This document shows, one piece after another, positions 33,328-43,794 of a DNA stretch of 64,000 nt. Each line of letters opens with the position of its first letter. Positions within the stretch are counted from its first letter, which is position 1. Location: positions 1 through 64,000 of the forward strand of contig BJKQ01000037.1 of the NCBI GenBank assembly GCA_006538405.1. The letters run 5' to 3'. This DNA is from Hansfordia pulvinata. Its lineage: Eukaryota; Ascomycota; Sordariomycetes; Xylariales. A model generated the notes under the pieces. It was given only the letters and a program-made list of their open reading frames with translations, did not search any database and was not told the origin of the DNA. The position numbers and the translations under genes are program-made.

Positions 33328-33512
33328 AAATATGTGTTTGTGGGCTTACCCGTGGAGGGGGGGGGTACCCCCGGCAAAGGGAGGGGTAAATTCTTGTGTG
33401 AAACGTGCGCAAGCTCTCCTTTTATTGAGGTTCAGGGTCAGCAAGCTCTGCTCTCCTGCTCGTAAAAAAAAAATCCGTAAAACTAAGGTATCTCTACCTC
33501 TTTATACATCAA

Positions 33513-33585
33513 GGAGTATTAGCTCAATTGGTAAAGCGGAATGCTACGGACATTCAGATTATAAGTTCGAGTCTTATATACTCTT
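33513..33585 (+). tRNA. trnR: tRNA-Arg (ACG)
   Basis: Acceptor GGAGTAT/ATACTCT, anticodon stem GAATG/CATTC with loop CTACGGA, T stem ATAAG/CTTAT. Reads the CGN box. Confidence 0.93.
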
Positions 33586-33821
33586 AGCCCCTATAAACCT
33601 GGACATAGTATATACTAAATTAGTATGTACTTTTAAACCTTATTTTTAGGAATCGTATAGGTATATTAGAGCGAAGGGTGGTAGGGTAGGGTACTCTCCC
33701 CACCCTCCCTACCCGCGCCTTCTACCTTTTTTTTTTTGTCTTAAATTAAAGAGCTGTAGCTTGCTTGGGGGGGGGGGGGTGCTGCGCAAGCTCTGCCTCC
33801 TTCTTCGATTAAAGCCTCAAC

Positions 33822-33906
33822 AAGATTAACAGTTTGTACGATAATAACGTGCTGACCTTTTGGTCTATTACCTGGTTTAGGCATTACAGTTATGAAATAT
33901 TAACTG
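33822..33906 (+). repeat. second copy of the atp9 leader segment
   Basis: Two substitutions (A to G) against 27800-27884; the GACCTTTTGGTC hairpin is kept. No atp9 follows. Identity stops at TTAACTG. Confidence 0.85.
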
Positions 33907-34086
33907 GGCGTTCCTCTTAAAAATCAAATTTATAAATGCATAATTTTTTTTTTTCACTTTTTAGCTTTATTAGGACTAACTGTTTTGGTTTTAATTTTCA
34001 GTACCTTTTTAATGTGTGGTTTATTGATATCATGGTTTTTTATATTAAGCTTTATTAAGATGGCGCTATATTACATTCGAACCGCT

Positions 34087-34118
34087 GGGGAGGGGGAGGG
34101 GGGTACCCCCCCCCCACC
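34087..34118. repeat. G-run/GGTACC/C-run palindrome
   Basis: GGGGAGGGGGAGGGG then GGTACC then a long C-run. Confidence 0.75.
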
Positions 34119-34453
34119 CCGCGCATACTTAAAGGTGGTTGAGTAATATCTTGGTTATTTTCCCGGAATTCAGCAAGCTTGTGTTTTATCTGGGGGGTGG
34201 GAAGGTGGAAGGGTAATTTATTAGGCAACTAGTATATATACATACCTCCCTCGAAATGAGCAAACCTAACTTTAGGTTAAATTCTTAGAGGGAGGGTGGG
34301 CGCACCTCTTAACTCTCCAGACATGGATAAAGCACGAATTTATGACGGATTGATGGGTTTTATGTGTAAACATGTAAGCGAGCTCCGCGCTCCGCGCTCC
34401 GCGCTCCGCGCTCCGCACAAAAATGTAATAATTCATAGTCTTATATAAGTACA

Positions 34454-35369
34454 ATGAATTTAACGTTAATCCTTTTTTTAATAGGTATTTTAGGTTTTGT
34501 ATTAAATAGAAAAAACATAATATTAATGCTTATTTCAATAGAAATAATGCTGTTAGCTATAACATTTTTAATATTGGTAAGTTCACTTAATATTGATGAT
34601 ATATTAGGTCAAACATACGCTATTTATATAATTGCAGTAGCAGGTGCAGAATCTGCTATAGGTTTAGGTATTCTAGTCGCTTTCTACAGATTAAATTCCT
34701 CCTTTAAATTATATCCTTATTAAGAGTAACGCCAACTCGACAGCTAAATTCTTATGTGACGAGGTATTCAGAGCTTGCTAGGGAGCGAGGGTGGAGGGAT
34801 TCTATGTGAGGCGCGGGTGGGGGGGTACCCCCCCCCCTCCGCTCTCATGCTCCCCCTTTCACCCCTTAAGAATTATAGCCGACGTAGTCAGAGCAAGCTC
34901 GACTACGTCACAGCAAGCTCTCCTTCTCCGATTAGTGTAAACACAGAAGCGAGCATGAGAGCTTGCGCCTCACAGCACTAAAAAACCCTAGATGGTGTAC
35001 CTCTTAAAATAGCTAAAAGCTATAATTAATAAGGAATAATTTAAAGTTTTGATCAAAAAAGATAAAGTGAACCTTTATCTAGTTATAGTTTTACCTGTAG
35101 CTAAACTTTCAAATTGCGGGAAAGCCTTAAAGACAAATCTACCAAATTAATATGGTAACATAGTTAATGGCATAGGTAATGACTCATGGTATGGTAAAAA
35201 CGATTTGTATATGTAGGGAATCCGCAGCCAAGCACCTCTAAATAAAGGTGTGCAGTTCATCGACTAAACGGAAGTTGGTTTATTAAAAATAGGCTTAAGA
35301 TATAGTCAGTTTCAACATTAAAGTGTTGGAGTAAAACGAAGAGGAAGTATAGCTATTGAATATAAATAA
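34454..35369 (+). CDS. nad4L: NADH dehydrogenase subunit 4L (exons 34454-34692 and 35339-35369)
   Basis: Small complex I membrane subunit with three helices. Exon 1 reads [17 protein letters not shown] ... [16 protein letters not shown]. Read straight on it ends in NSSFKLYPY, which is not the family ending. Joining the T at 34692 to A35339 gives [12 protein letters not shown] then TAA, exactly 89 residues, and the TAA shares its A with the nad5 ATG (TAATG), the usual fungal arrangement. Confidence 0.93.
34693..35338 (+). other. group I intron in nad4L, no endonuclease
   Basis: 646 bp with a textbook core near the 3' end: AAATTGCGGGAAAGCC (about 35110), CCGCAGCCAAGC (35222), GTTCATCGACTAAACGG (35254) and AAGATATAGTCAG (35298). 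The 5' part is repeat-derived (palindrome at 34815-34840, GACGTAGTC and AAGCTC modules to 34980). Confidence 0.88.
34815..34840. repeat. G-run/GGTACC/C-run palindrome in nad4L intron
   Basis: GGTGGGGGGGTACC followed by about nine C and TCC. Confidence 0.75.
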
Positions 35370-38092
35370 TGTATTTGAGTATTATCATTTTACCTTTATT
35401 AGGATCTATGGTTTCTGGTTTTTTTGGTAGAAAAGTTGGAGTAAATGGAGCACAGTTTATTACATCTTTAAGTGTAATAGTTACTACATTATTAGCAATA
35501 ACTGCTTTCTTTGAAGTAGGGTTTAATAATATTCCTGTTTCAATAGAACTATTTAGATGAATAGATAGTGAATGATTTAATATTACATGAGGTTTTGAAT
35601 TTGACAGTTTAACTGTTGCTATGTTAATACCTGTATTAATAATAAGTTCTTTAGTTCATATTTATTCTATTAGTTACATGAGTAACGATCCTCATGTGCA
35701 AAGGTTTTTTAGTTATTTAAGTTTATTCACTTTTATGATGATTATATTAGTAACTGCAAATAATTACTTATTAATGTTTGTAGGTTGAGAAGGTGTAGGA
35801 GTTTGTTCTTACCTTTTAGTTAGTTTCTGATTCACTAGAATTGCTGCTAACCAAAGTTCTCTTTCTGCTTTTTTAACTAACAGAGTAGGTGATTGTTTCT
35901 TAACTGTAGGTATGTTTGCTATATTATGATCTTTAGGTAATTTAAATTATGCTACTGTATTTTCATTAGCTCCTTACATCAACGAAAATGTAATAACTGT
36001 TATAGGTATATGTTTATTAATAGGTGCTATGGCTAAAAGTTCTCAAGTGGGTCTTCACATATGACTACCTATGGCGATTAATTTCTAGTCGCAGACGACA
36101 AACATAAAAGTAATTTTTGTCGTAGGGTATCACTATTAAAGTATAGCAAGGATTAAACCATATATACAAATATAAGTAGAGATTCCCAACTAAAGTGAAA
36201 ACGGTCAAAATATTTGTACTTAATACAAGACCGTCGGCAGTTTAATATGTCGCTACAGACTGGTTCACTTCGGGGTCACTGAAATGTGGCTGAATGTACA
36301 GTCGAACATTGAAAATAATTTCATAGATACAATAAGTATTTTTTTTCACAATTACGTTACTTTAATATTAGTAATAAACCTAATAAAGGAGAGCTTGCTG
36401 ATCCTTAACCTTAACCTTAACGGAAGGAGAGTTTACACACGGAGAGTTTACATACGGAGAGGGGGTGAGCTTGCGCCCCCCCCCCACCCAGCCAGAAGAA
36501 GTACTCAAACTAATAAACATATTAGTTTCTGAATCTCCGATTAACGCCACTTAAGGTGGCTGAAACTTGGGCATGTTTACACAGCCCGAGAAAAGAAGTA
36601 TTGTATTATGTCTAATATAAGAGAACGTAAATTGGGAAATAAAAGTGTCTGAAGAATTTATATTAAGAAATCTAGTTTGGATAGTTTTAATAAGTTAATT
36701 ATACCTTACATGATACCAGATATGTTTAGATTACTCATCCTTTGGATGGGTACCCCTAGCTAGCTCCTAATTAGGTTTTACGGGCGCCGTACATAAGAGC
36801 TAGTTCTAAATATTCTTAATAATTAAATTTAATGTCGGGAAGGACCAACTCCAGTTTCAGCTTTAATACACGCCGCTACTATGGTTACCGCGGGTGTGTA
36901 CTTATTAATCCGTTCATCTCCTTTAATAGAATACAGTTCGACTGTATTATTATTATGTTTATGATTAGGTGCTATCACTACTGTATTTAGTTCTTTAGTA
37001 GGTTTATTCCAACAAGATATTAAAAAAGTTATTGCATACTCTACAATGTCACAACTGGGAATGATGGTTATAGCTATAGGGTTATCTTCATACAATGTAG
37101 CTTTATTCCATTTAGTTAATCATGCATTCTATAAAGGATTATTATTCTTGGGGGCAGGTGCAGTAATTCACGCTGTAGCGGATAACCAGGATTTCAGAAA
37201 ATATGGAGGGTTAATATCTTTCTTACCTTTAACTTATTCTGTTATATTGATAGCTAGTCTAAGTTTAGTAGCTTTCCCTTTCATGACAGGATTCTATAGT
37301 AAAGATTTTATACTAGAATCTGCATTTGGTCAATATTATTTTAGTAGTATAGCTGTATATGTTATAGCAGTAATAGGTGCTATATTCACTACTTTATACT
37401 CTGTGAAAGTTTTATATTTAACTTTCTTAACTAATCCTAATGGACCTAAAATATATTACAAACATGCGCATGAGGGTGATATATTTTTAAGTTTACCATT
37501 AGTTATATTAGCAATCTTTTCTATATTTTTTGGTTATATAACTAAAGATGTGTTTATAGGTTTAGGTTCAGGATTTTTCATTGATAATAGTATTTTCATA
37601 CATCCTGCTCACGAGATAATGTTAGATACTGAATTTGCAGTACCTGTATTATTTAAACTATTACCTTTAATATTCACTATATCATTTAGTGTATTAGCTA
37701 TTATATTCTCAGAATTTTTACCTGAATCTTTAATAAGTTTTAAGTTTACTAAATTAGGTTATACTATTTTTGGTTTCTTTAACCAAAGATTTTTAGTTGA
37801 AATGTTTTATAATAAATATATCACGAATTTAATTTTATATTTAGGAGGACAAACTACTAAAGTTTTAGATAAAGGAAGTATAGAATTAATTGGGCCTTTT
37901 GGTCTTGAAACTGGTTTAGTTAAACTAAGTAAAAATATTTCATACTTAAGTACAGGTGTTGTAACAAGTTATGCTTTATATATACTTATGGGTATAGTAT
38001 TATATTTACTTATAACTTATTTACCTATACTAAGTGTAGATTTAGTTATTTTATTTATTATAGTAGGATTTGCTAGTTATACAACTAAGTAG
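35369..38092 (+). CDS. nad5: NADH dehydrogenase subunit 5 (exons 35369-36078 and 36838-38092)
   Basis: Largest membrane antiporter-like subunit of complex I. Exon 1 ([20 protein letters not shown] ... [20 protein letters not shown] ... [15 protein letters not shown]) joins exon 2 ([20 protein letters not shown]) to rebuild the most conserved core without a gap. Exon 2 continues [31 protein letters not shown] and the long lateral helix region to TAG 38090. 654 residues, many Trp as TGA. Confidence 0.96.
36079..36837 (+). other. group I intron in nad5, no intact ORF
   Basis: Exon 1 ends GCGAT, the intron ends in G36837. The core has AAAACGGTCAAAATATT, GACCGTCGGC and CGCTACAGACTGGTTCAC (36248), the same type as the cob intron. 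A composite repeat with two 15-nt units lies at 36391-36462. The frame 36284-36532 is mostly this repeat and is not a gene. Confidence 0.82.
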
Positions 38093-38357
38093 ATATTCTT
38101 TTAAGTGACAGTTTAAATGGGGAGCGGAGGGTAGGGTGGGCGCAAGCTGGACTACGTCACAGCAAGCTGCCCCCCCGGTAGGGGTACCCCACCCACCACG
38201 CAGCCCCCCCTAAGAATTTAGCACATTTCACACGAGGGAGCTTACTGATCCAGATGATAAGCGCTGGGGTGGGTACCCCCTCGCCTCCTAAGAATTTAGC
38301 CTCTAAGGGCATAAATATATATATTTATAGCTAACCAATAAATGTTTTGGTTAGCGA

Positions 38358-38428
38358 ATCTCATTAACTTAACGGTAAAGTAAAATACTTAGTGTATTAT
38401 AATTTTAGTTCAAATCTAAACTGAGATA
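38358..38428 (+). tRNA. tRNA-like copy of trnR with loop CTTAGTG
   Basis: Backbone matches trnR(UCU) at 33257: acceptor ATCTCAT/CTGAGAT (one mismatch), D stem ACTT/AAGT, T stem TTTAG/CTAAA with loop TTCAAAT. The anticodon arm is weak (four pairs), with UAG in the anticodon position. It lacks the long variable arm of a leucine tRNA, so the identity is open. It may be a pseudogene. Confidence 0.5.
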
Positions 38429-38617
38429 CATAAATAGAACAAGAGTTCTCATAATTAGGTATTCTTGTTGTGCTACTAAATTATAGCCCCACCCTCTAAT
38501 AAATTTATTAATTTGGCTGGCTTATCCTTTGGTAGGAGAGCTTGCTGTGACTACGTCAAATCAAAGCAAGCTCTTCATGTGTGGCTAAATTCTTAGGGAG
38601 AGTGGGCTCCCCCCCCC

Positions 38618-38640
38618 TGAGAGGGGGGGGGGTACCCCAC
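38618..38640. repeat. G-run/GGTACC/C-run palindrome
   Basis: GAGAG, about ten G, TACCCCACC, preceded by a C-run at 38609-38617 that can pair with the same G-run. Confidence 0.7.
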
Positions 38641-39037
38641 CCTCGCATGTTTACACAGAAATATAGCGCTTATCCTCTAGATCAGGAGGGCGGAGCTTGC
38701 ATGTTTACACTTAAATCCCTCGCATGAGAGCTTGCTGTATATCCATGTGTGCGGGTAAATCGGAGAAGGAGGCTTCGCACACCAAGCAAGCTCGCCCCCC
38801 CTTTCCAAAGGTTAAGGATAAGTAGTCAAAACACAGCACTAAAAAAAAATCCCTCCCCTCTGCCAGCTCCCTCCAAAGGTTAAGGATACGCAAGCTCTTA
38901 TTATGGGGTGGAAGGCGGCCGAGCTTCCCTAGCCATCATAAAGCTCCGCTCCTAAGAAGAGCGGTTCTGATCTTCTGGATCAGCGAGCTCCGAAATGATG
39001 CGCGGGTACCCCCTCGATAATAGTATAGCCCCGCAGT

Positions 39038-39283
39038 GACTCATAGATTTGTATGAGTCATAAAAATTGATGGCTCATATATTTAAATGCCTCATAGATT
39101 GATATGACTCATAGAAATTTATGGCTCATAGATTGAAATGCCTCATATACTCAAATGCCTCATAGATTGATATGACTCATAGATATTTATGACTCATAGA
39201 TTGAAATGCCTCATAGATTGATATGACTGATAGAAATTTATGACTCATAGATATTTATGACTCATAGATTGAAATGAGTCATT
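39038..39283. repeat. 17-nt minisatellite, about 14 copies
   Basis: Unit GCCTCATAGATTGATAT, with variants GACTCATAGAAATTTAT and GACTCATAGATTGAAAT in a partly alternating order. No other array of this kind is seen in the window. The 17-nt period and AT-rich content differ from the GC-rich dispersed repeats. It lies directly upstream of the GNAT gene. Confidence 0.9.
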
Positions 39284-39556
39284 TCGTTTTTTTTTTGTAG
39301 GTAGGAGGACTAATTACCTAATAACAAAGAGCGCTTAATAATCGTTTCGCCCCACCAGAAACATGCACAAATTATAAATAAGACAGGTAAGTACCATCCT
39401 CAATATGGCTTTTCTATGATTATACACAACTTTTCTTCAAATGACCTTGCTTCTTGCCGCATTTGACCTAAAATTTCTAACTTCATCTTACAACTCTTTT
39501 TTGTGCAGGTGTGCGCAAGCTCTCCTCTCCTGCTCCTAATATTTACACTTACCAAC

Positions 39557-40189
39557 ATGTCTTCTACTGTTTCAACCACTCGTCCTTTTCTAGGGTGCAA
39601 CATTCTTGGTATTGTGACCCAACGTTTGATCATTCGACCTCTTCTTCTATCAGACCTTCAATCTTTCTACACTATTCGAAGTCAACCCGAAGCTATGGCT
39701 CATTCGGGCAGAGGCAGACCCGATGCCAACATCGAGGAGACTAAAGACAAACTTCAACGTCTTCAGTTGCCTTATGAGAATAGGCACGTGTATTTTGGGA
39801 TTTTTCTCAAAAATTCTGACGGAAGTGAGGGGTATCTGATCGGTGACGGTGGAGTTCACAAAATGATATCCGAAACCAGCGGATGGCCTGAATTAGGCTA
39901 CAAGTTTAAGAAGGACTATTGGCATCAGGGATACGCTACAGAGTTTCTGAAAGCTTTCCTCAATTTTTGGTGTAATTTGCCCCGTCAGTCTGTCGATATT
40001 GGAGTCCATTCGAGTACAGTGGACTATCTTGTTCAAGGTGAAGGATGTTTACACAGAGAGAGGGTTTGTGCTTGGACTACTAAGGATAATGTGGCTAGTC
40101 AGAATGTGTTGGAAAAGGCAGGTTTTGAGCGATTTCATGGATTAGAGGAGGAGGCTGCTGACTTGATTAATTGGCGATTTGTTTTCTAG
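39557..40189 (+). CDS. GNAT-family N-acetyltransferase of nuclear character
   Basis: A RimJ/RimL-type GNAT domain (transfers acetyl from acetyl-CoA to an amine; substrate unknown). Start placed at ATG 39557 (MSSTVSTTRPFLG); the frame is open back to 39503, but that part is a mitochondrial AAGCTC repeat. Seen: TQRLIIRPL at the start, GDGGVHK in beta-4, the acetyl-CoA loop GYKFKKDYWHQGYATEFLKA, and the end TTKDNVASQNVLEKAGFERF. All five Trp codons are TGG, unlike neighbours, and codon use is far less AT-biased. A segment YLVQGEGCLHRER before VCAWTT may be a small repeat insertion (GGATGTTTACACAGAGAG). It looks like nuclear DNA moved into the mitochondrion; whether it is expressed is unknown, since a mitochondrial transcript would still translate. 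Confidence 0.85.
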   Translation: MSSTVSTTRPFLGCNILGIVTQRLIIRPLLLSDLQSFYTIRSQPEAMAHSGRGRPDANIEETKDKLQRLQLPYENRHVYFGIFLKNSDGSEGYLIGDGGVHKMISETSGWPELGYKFKKDYWHQGYATEFLKAFLNFWCNLPRQSVDIGVHSSTVDYLVQGEGCLHRERVCAWTTKDNVASQNVLEKAGFERFHGLEEEAADLINWRFVF

Positions 40190-41053
40190 TTGAGGGGGGG
40201 GGGGAGGGGCAAGCTCGACTATGTCACAGCAAGCTACGAAATATAGCGCTTATTCTCTGAATCAGCTAGCTCCCCTCGGAGTTATTGTGTCTGCCTTATC
40301 CTTAATCCTAATTTATGGATTACCAAACACGCAGGGCGGTACCCCTCTTTTCCCCCCCCCCGTATAATAAGAAAAAAAACCGAGGGTGTAGGTTGCTCGG
40401 TACTAGTTTCATGTACACTGTTTTCTTTCCTTTTGATTATAGTGTCCAATATTGAATAGGAAAGGTGTTTACTTATCCTCTTAAAGACTTTCGTTAAGAT
40501 CTTTGTTTCTGAAGAGTTTGTCGTAAACATGCTTCAGATGACAAAATCTTACTTGTTTTTGATTTAGGATCCTACGGATATGTGTGTAGGGGACATTTCT
40601 GGGTACCTAGGAGGATTCAGAGCTTGCTTGGGGGCATATCCAGAACCTTCGATTAAGGATCAGCAAGCTCTGCCCCCCCCCTTCCCGGATTAGTGTAAAC
40701 ATGCAAGTTTTCCTACCCCCCCCTTACCTTCCCTCCTCTCAGCTAGCTCTCCTAGGTACCTTTTCGTATTTATCTGACACAAATGTAGCTTTTTTGGCTA
40801 AATTTTAGTCGGCTGGATGGATGGGTACCCCTCCTCTCCCCAGCTGAGATGGAGCTTGCAAGAGAGTGGTACCTTGCGCTCTATATAACCCTACAACATC
40901 CTCGTAGGGGCTAGATTACTAATTGTATCCTCTTATTTTAGGTAGAGGGATTTTTTAGCAAGCTCCGCCTTCATAGAACTGTATACATTATACTTTAGAG
41001 TTATTTGAAAATCTCTACTTTACAAGAAATTACATTTTTATTTTTAATACTAA
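40190..41053. other. spacer GNAT-cob
   Basis: Contains G-run and AAGCTC modules, a short AGAACC/GGATCAGCAAGCTC piece (40641-40675) and AT-rich sequence. No gene seen. Confidence 0.6.
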
Positions 41054-43700
41054 ATGAGAATATTAAAAAGTCACCCCTTGTTGAAGCTCCTTAATGCCTA
41101 TTTAATTGATTCATCTGAACCTAGTAATATTAGTTACTTGTGAAATTTTGGATCATTGTTAGGTTTATGTCTTGTTATACAAATTGTAACAGGTGTAACA
41201 TTAGCCATGCATTACAGTCCCAACGTATTAGAAGCATTTAATTCTGTTGAGCATATTATGAGAGACGTAAATAACGGATGATTAATTCGTTACTTACACA
41301 GTAACACTGCTTCTGCTTTCTTCTTCTTAGTATACTTACACATAGGTAGAGGTATATATTACGGATCTTATAGAGCTCCTAGAACATTAACATGAGCTAT
41401 TGGTACTGTTATACTTATCTTAATGATGGGTACAGCTTTCTTGGGTTACGACTATAGCCCAATATGACATAAATATATAAGAGCTTGCGCCTCAACTTAT
41501 AAAATTAAATTTGTGCGTGCCGAGAACTTTAAACTTGCGCCTTATTATAACCATCAATTTAAACGTACATTTAGCAGTTCTTCGTGTGTAAACAAGCTTG
41601 CGTCTGATAGCTTTAATAATAAAAGTTATGAGGCTAAATTTATTAGGGAGACCGTTCTAAATGAGTTTTTATTGAATAAAAACTTAAACCCTGTCATGTG
41701 TTATGAAAACTTACATCTAGAAGAAACAAAAAAAAATATAAATGCTTATTCTAAAGGTAGAAGTGGTGTATATTTAATACTTAATAAAAATACATTAGAC
41801 TATTATGTAGGTTCAGCTTCTACAGATAAAATATATTCAAGATTTCATAGACATTTATTGGGTTTTACTGGTAGTAAAATAGTAAAACTTGCAGTAAAAA
41901 AGTACAAATTATCGAATTTTTCTTTTATTATATTAGAGGAATTTCCTCATATAGTTACTAAAGAAAACAATAAAATGTTGTTAGACCTAGAAGATTTTTA
42001 TTTAAAAACACTATTGCCTAATTATAATATACTAACTGAAGCAGGTAATTCTTTTGGTTATAAACATACTGAAATAGATCGTATAAAAATGAAAACGAAT
42101 TACAGTGAAGAACGTAGATTAGCTATAGGTAATTTAAATAGAGGTAAATCTTTAAGTGAGGAAACTAAGCTAAAAATAAAAGAAAAAGCTTTAAATAGAC
42201 TACCTAGAACATTTACTACTGAAGCTTTAGGTAATATGCAAAAAGCAAGCAAACCTATAATACTTTATAATAAAGACGGTACGGTGTATGGTGAGTATTC
42301 TTCTATTACATTGGCAAGTTTAGGTTTAAATTGCGCCATGAAAACTATTTATAGAGCGTTAAATAGTGAAAGTAAGATGTTAAAAAGACGTTGAATTGTT
42401 AAATTTAAAAACTCTTAGTTTTTGAGCGGAGCTCGGCTAAGTATATATTTATGTTATAGTCCCACGAGTACAAATCTATTTGCAATTTTTATAAAGAAAT
42501 TTCTCCACTAAGAAGGGCGCGCTTAGCGCTTTTTAGTTTTTCCTGTTAGTCAAAGACTAAAAAGTAAAAACTGGAGGAGGCAGGTTACACCAGCCTCAGA
42601 TTAAAGTGGTATATCTTGACAGAGATATAGAATAATCCCGCGTAAGGTACCTAACCTACGCTTATGATTATTTGGCAATACTAGTGAAAACGGTTAAAAT
42701 TTTATTGATAGCTTTTAGCTTTAATATGACAAGACCGTCGGTTATATAAATGATCGCTACAGACTGGGTCACTGGTGGGTGGCTGAAATGCTGCTTAATG
42801 TACAGTCGGAACTATTAATAAAGGAAATAACCTCGAGGTTTATTTCTTTATTAACAGAATATGTGAATTCAAAGCTATTCTGGCATTATAATTTATTATA
42901 ATGTATGTTTGTATGTTCTTCCTTACGGGCAAATGTCTTTATGAGGTGCTACAGTTATTACTAACTTAATTAGTGCTATACCTTGAATCGGTCAAGATAT
43001 TGTTGAATTTATCTGAGGAGGTTTCTCAGTTAATAACGCTACATTAAACAGATTCTTTGCATTACATTTTGTATTACCTTTTGTATTAGCTGCTTTAGTT
43101 ATAATGCATTTAATAGCTTTCCACGAAACAGCTGGTTCAAGTAACCCTTTAGGAATATCAGGTAACTATGATAGATTACCTTTTGCTCCTTACTTCGTAT
43201 TTAAAGATTTAATTACAATCTTTATGTTTATGTTTGGATTAAGTTTATTTGTATTCTTTATGCCTAATTACTTAGGAGATTCAGAAAATTACATAATGGC
43301 TAACCCTATGCAAACTCCACCTGCTATTGTACCTGAATGATATTTATTACCTTTCTATGCAATATTAAGATCTATACCTAACAAATTATTAGGTGTTATC
43401 GCTATGTTCTTTGCTATATTAGCTATAATGTTATTACCTATTACAGATTTAGGTAGATCAAAAGGTTTACAGTTCAGACCTTTAAGTAAAATAGCTTTCT
43501 ACGTATTTGTAGCTAATTTCTTAGTATTAATGCAAATAGGTGCAAAACACGTTGAAACTCCATTTATAGAATTTGGACAATTAAGTACTTTATTATACTT
43601 TAGTCATTTTGTATTTATTATACCTGTTCTTTCTTTAATTGAAAACACATTAGTTGACTTATCTTTTAAAAATCATAAAGATAGTGGTGTTTTTAACTAA
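41054..43700 (+). CDS. cob: apocytochrome b (exons 41054-41446 and 42912-43700)
   Basis: Haem-b subunit of complex III. Exon 1 ([20 protein letters not shown] ... [19 protein letters not shown] ... MGTAFLG) and exon 2 ([20 protein letters not shown] ... [10 protein letters not shown] ... [11 protein letters not shown]) give all four haem-ligand histidines and the PEWY motif (PEW spans TGA at 43338). 393 residues, the usual length. The junction GGT|TAT restores the conserved GYVLPYGQ exactly. Confidence 0.97.
41447..42418 (+). CDS. GIY-YIG homing endonuclease of the cob intron
   Basis: In frame with cob exon 1. [18 protein letters not shown] is the GIY-YIG pair (as GVY and YVG), with an Arg-rich helix (RFHRHLLGF) and Glu in [20 protein letters not shown]3-like segment ([12 protein letters not shown]) and a NUMOD1-like end ([18 protein letters not shown]) follow. 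TGA 42392 is Trp, and the frame ends at TAG 42416. The N-terminal linker holds repeat-derived stretches (IRACAST, VCVNKLAS). Probably functional or recently so. Confidence 0.9.
41447..42911 (+). mobile_element. group I intron in cob with GIY-YIG ORF
   Basis: 1465 bp. Exon 1 ends TTGGGT, the intron ends in G42911. Core near the 3' side: AAAACGGTTAAAATT, GACCGTCGGT and CGCTACAGACTGGGTCAC (42752), ending TGTACAGTCGG. Confidence 0.87.
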
Positions 43701-43794
43701 AAACTTAGAGAGTTTTTCATTAGATTGAGGGAAGTCGGGCGCAAGCTCTGCTCTCCTTAAAAATGAAAAACTCAACTCATTTCTAGTTAATAAG

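Larger units (their letters stand above)
33586..34453. other. spacer trnR-nad4L with atp9 leader copy
   Basis: Contains the second copy of the atp9 leader (33822-33906). Just beyond it lies a hydrophobic frame (ALLGLTVLVLIFSTFL, then GLLISWFFILSF) without a usable start because of a T-run. A GGTACC palindrome lies at 34087-34118 and four tandem CGCGCTC units at about 34384-34412. No convincing gene. Confidence 0.6.
38093..39037. other. spacer nad5 to minisatellite, dense in repeats
   Basis: AAGCTC hairpins, C-run/GGTA pieces (38165), a GGTACC palindrome (38618-38640) and the block shared with 19.9 and 22.1 kb, here inverted (38730-38870). Apart from a tRNA-like copy at 38358, no gene. Confidence 0.6.

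Noticed and set aside
33936..34060. Short ORF starting MHNFFF after the atp9 leader copy, as an atp8 candidate
   Set aside because: The ATG frame stops after about 40 residues and lacks the MPQL start of Atp8; the hydrophobic stretch is in another frame with no start.
36284..36532. 82-codon frame in the nad5 intron
   Set aside because: Half of it is the composite repeat (translated [13 protein letters not shown]) and it lacks endonuclease motifs.
38358..38428. Suppressor tRNA that would read the TAG in the ORF at 30981
   Set aside because: The anticodon position spells UAG, which pairs with CUA codons, not with UAG; a suppressor would need CUA.
39038..39283. CRISPR array
   Set aside because: Units are contiguous 17-mers without spacers; it is a minisatellite.
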